DNA of 12,873 bases. Source: an uncultured Thermoanaerobacterales bacterium. GTDB taxonomy: Bacteria; Bacillota; Clostridia; Christensenellales; UBA1242. Under the pieces are notes generated by a model, which had not been told where the DNA came from, did no database searches, and saw only the letters and a list, made by a program, of their open reading frames with translations. Of this stretch, positions 11,869 through 12,873 are shown piece after piece. The stretch is taken from the NCBI GenBank assembly GCA_949840475.1, contig CATKXA010000020.1:1-12873 (forward strand), given 5' to 3'. A program made the position numbers and the translations under genes. How positions within the stretch are numbered: position 1 is the first letter of the stretch; every line of letters starts with the position of its first letter.

Positions 11869-12873
11869 TTACGCTCCAAGCTTTAAGTTGATTTGTGCGT
11901 ATGTAGTATTTACATTTATTTTAAAGTAAATCTCGTTAACGATATTTTCTATTGTAGTATTACTCTCTAAAAGCTCGTCTAAAGCATATAAATTAGCTTT
12001 AGTTCCCTTAGAAGATTTTAAGAAATAGTTAACTCTTTGATAATTTACACAAGTTGCATCAATGTTAACTTTGTCTGACTTGTTACCAGTCGAAATATTG
12101 ACATTTCCAGATATGTTCTTAAATGAAATATTGCAATCGCCGTCAGCGTAAATGTTAACCTCGCCCTCAAGGTCTGTTGCGTTTAAACCTTTACCTGCAT
12201 GCAACCTAATCTGTGTACCGCCAACATTTGTAAGCGACACACTATTGCTAGTGCTGTGCAAATCAATATTTCCTGAACCCTTAACGTTAACTTGCCCAGT
12301 TACAGCCTTGACTGTTGGGTTATTAACAACGCCATTAGTTCCAAGGTCTACTCTACCATTTCTAGCATCTACTGTGATCTTTTCTGTGACGCTACCAACA
12401 TCAACTCCGCCAATGTGGTTGTTGATAGTCAATTCTTTTGCAGACCCAACGCTAATTTTTCCACGCTCACTGCTAAGAGTTGCTACTGTTGTGCTTGAAA
12501 TTGTTATCGCACCTGAAACAGTTTTTATATTAACTGTTGCTTTTTCGTCCTCAAGTGCAACATTTCCAAGGTCAACATTACCACCACGAGTAGTAATGCC
12601 AACACTGCCTCTTACAACATTGTGACCACTACCATAAGGCTTAATTGAGCCTGAACCAGTAACAGCAGTCAATGACTTACAAGCAACAAATTTAACGTCG
12701 CCTCCAGTTGTTTCAACTTTTAAATTACCAATCAATGCTTTTTTTACATCAATATTAGATTTTGTTTTTAAGTCTGCATTAATGCATTCAATTTTGTCAT
12801 CAATTACAATATTTTTAGTTGTATGATAAACAAAATTATCTGCCTTTATAGTTTTTTCTAAAGTCAATGCACC
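11869..12873 (-). CDS. Beta-strand-repeat (DUF4097-like) protein, 5' end outside window
   Basis: The frame is open to the right edge, so at least 334 codons of the C-terminal part are present; an in-frame TTG at 12865-12867 is probably internal and not the start. The product is built of many short beta-strands with recurring G-x-V/I-x-V/I patterns (TGGDVKF, RGGNVDLGNV, NGRVDLG, TGQVNVKGSG, EGEVNIYADG, SGNVNIST), as in the right-handed beta-helix or DUF4097-type repeat proteins of Firmicutes. The last 60 residues depart from the pattern (FLKSSKGTKANLYALDELLE). Such proteins are often surface-anchored or membrane-associated, but any signal peptide or TM segment would lie outside this window. 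Its function is unknown. It is the last gene of its operon, closed by the terminator at 11836-11858. Confidence 0.82.
   Translation of the reverse strand, partial: GALTLEKTIKADNFVYHTTKNIVIDDKIECINADLKTKSNIDVKKALIGNLKVETTGGDVKFVACKSLTAVTGSGSIKPYGSGHNVVRGSVGITTRGGNVDLGNVALEDEKATVNIKTVSGAITISSTTVATLSSERGKISVGSAKELTINNHIGGVDVGSVTEKITVDARNGRVDLGTNGVVNNPTVKAVTGQVNVKGSGNIDLHSTSNSVSLTNVGGTQIRLHAGKGLNATDLEGEVNIYADGDCNISFKNISGNVNISTGNKSDKVNIDATCVNYQRVNYFLKSSKGTKANLYALDELLESNTTIENIVNEIYFKINVNTTYAQINLKLGA

Noticed and set aside
11656..11886. Plus-strand frame of 76 codons between the HicB-like gene and the beta-strand-repeat gene
   Set aside because: No ribosome binding site, it runs through a terminator hairpin into the opposite gene, and it has low-complexity AT-rich composition.
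12152..12625. Long plus-strand frame of 157 codons opposite the repeat protein
   Set aside because: Antisense shadow of the Gly/Val/Thr-rich repeat codons; no ribosome binding site and no sensible domain.

Overview
The window is AT-rich and every convincing gene lies on the minus strand, so it reads from right to left. Codon use, strong AGGAGG-type ribosome binding sites, sigma-A-like promoters and the protein families point to a low-GC Firmicute, most likely an uncultured Clostridia-type gut bacterium. TGG is used for Trp and TGA acts as a stop, so the genetic code looks standard. The species cannot be fixed from this sequence.

Layout in transcription order. (1) 12873-11869: 3' part of a beta-strand-repeat (DUF4097-like) protein, closed by a clean terminator. 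(2) 11633-10550: a promoter, a HicB-like small protein and a tightly coupled unknown 211-aa gene, then a terminator. (3) 10507-9966: an unknown 170-aa gene with its own terminator. (4) 9907-4919: the str cluster rpsL-rpsG-(518-bp gap)-fusA-tuf, with tandem promoters before rpsL and a probable extra promoter before fusA. Neither rpoBC upstream nor rpsJ downstream is present, so the cluster is detached from its usual neighbours. (5) 4488-2978: a HipA/HipT-like kinase gene overlapping by 4 bp a 107-aa gene that looks like the detached N-terminal subdomain of HipA (HipS-like). No HipB-like repressor is visible. (6) 2914-2757: a 41-aa small-protein gene with a strong terminator. (7) 2733-22: a MacB/FtsX-type ABC transporter fused in one chain, ended by a hairpin.

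The most striking non-coding signal is a family of dispersed imperfect palindromes: five full copies and one decayed copy in 12.9 kb. Each has a variable outer stem that stays complementary and an almost invariant inner core, GAGTTTA..TAAATGA. On the plus strand this core folds with a tandem G.A/A.G mismatch followed by a G.T wobble. Three copies sit 34-41 bp after stop codons (transporter, tuf, rpsG), and A/T tracts make three copies credible bidirectional terminators. The stems covary between copies while the non-canonical pairs do not change, which suggests that the structure itself is under selection.

The best candidates for something new are this hairpin family and the two-gene split-HipA locus with kinase first. 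The HicB-like protein coupled to an unknown 211-aa protein instead of HicA is a weaker candidate.
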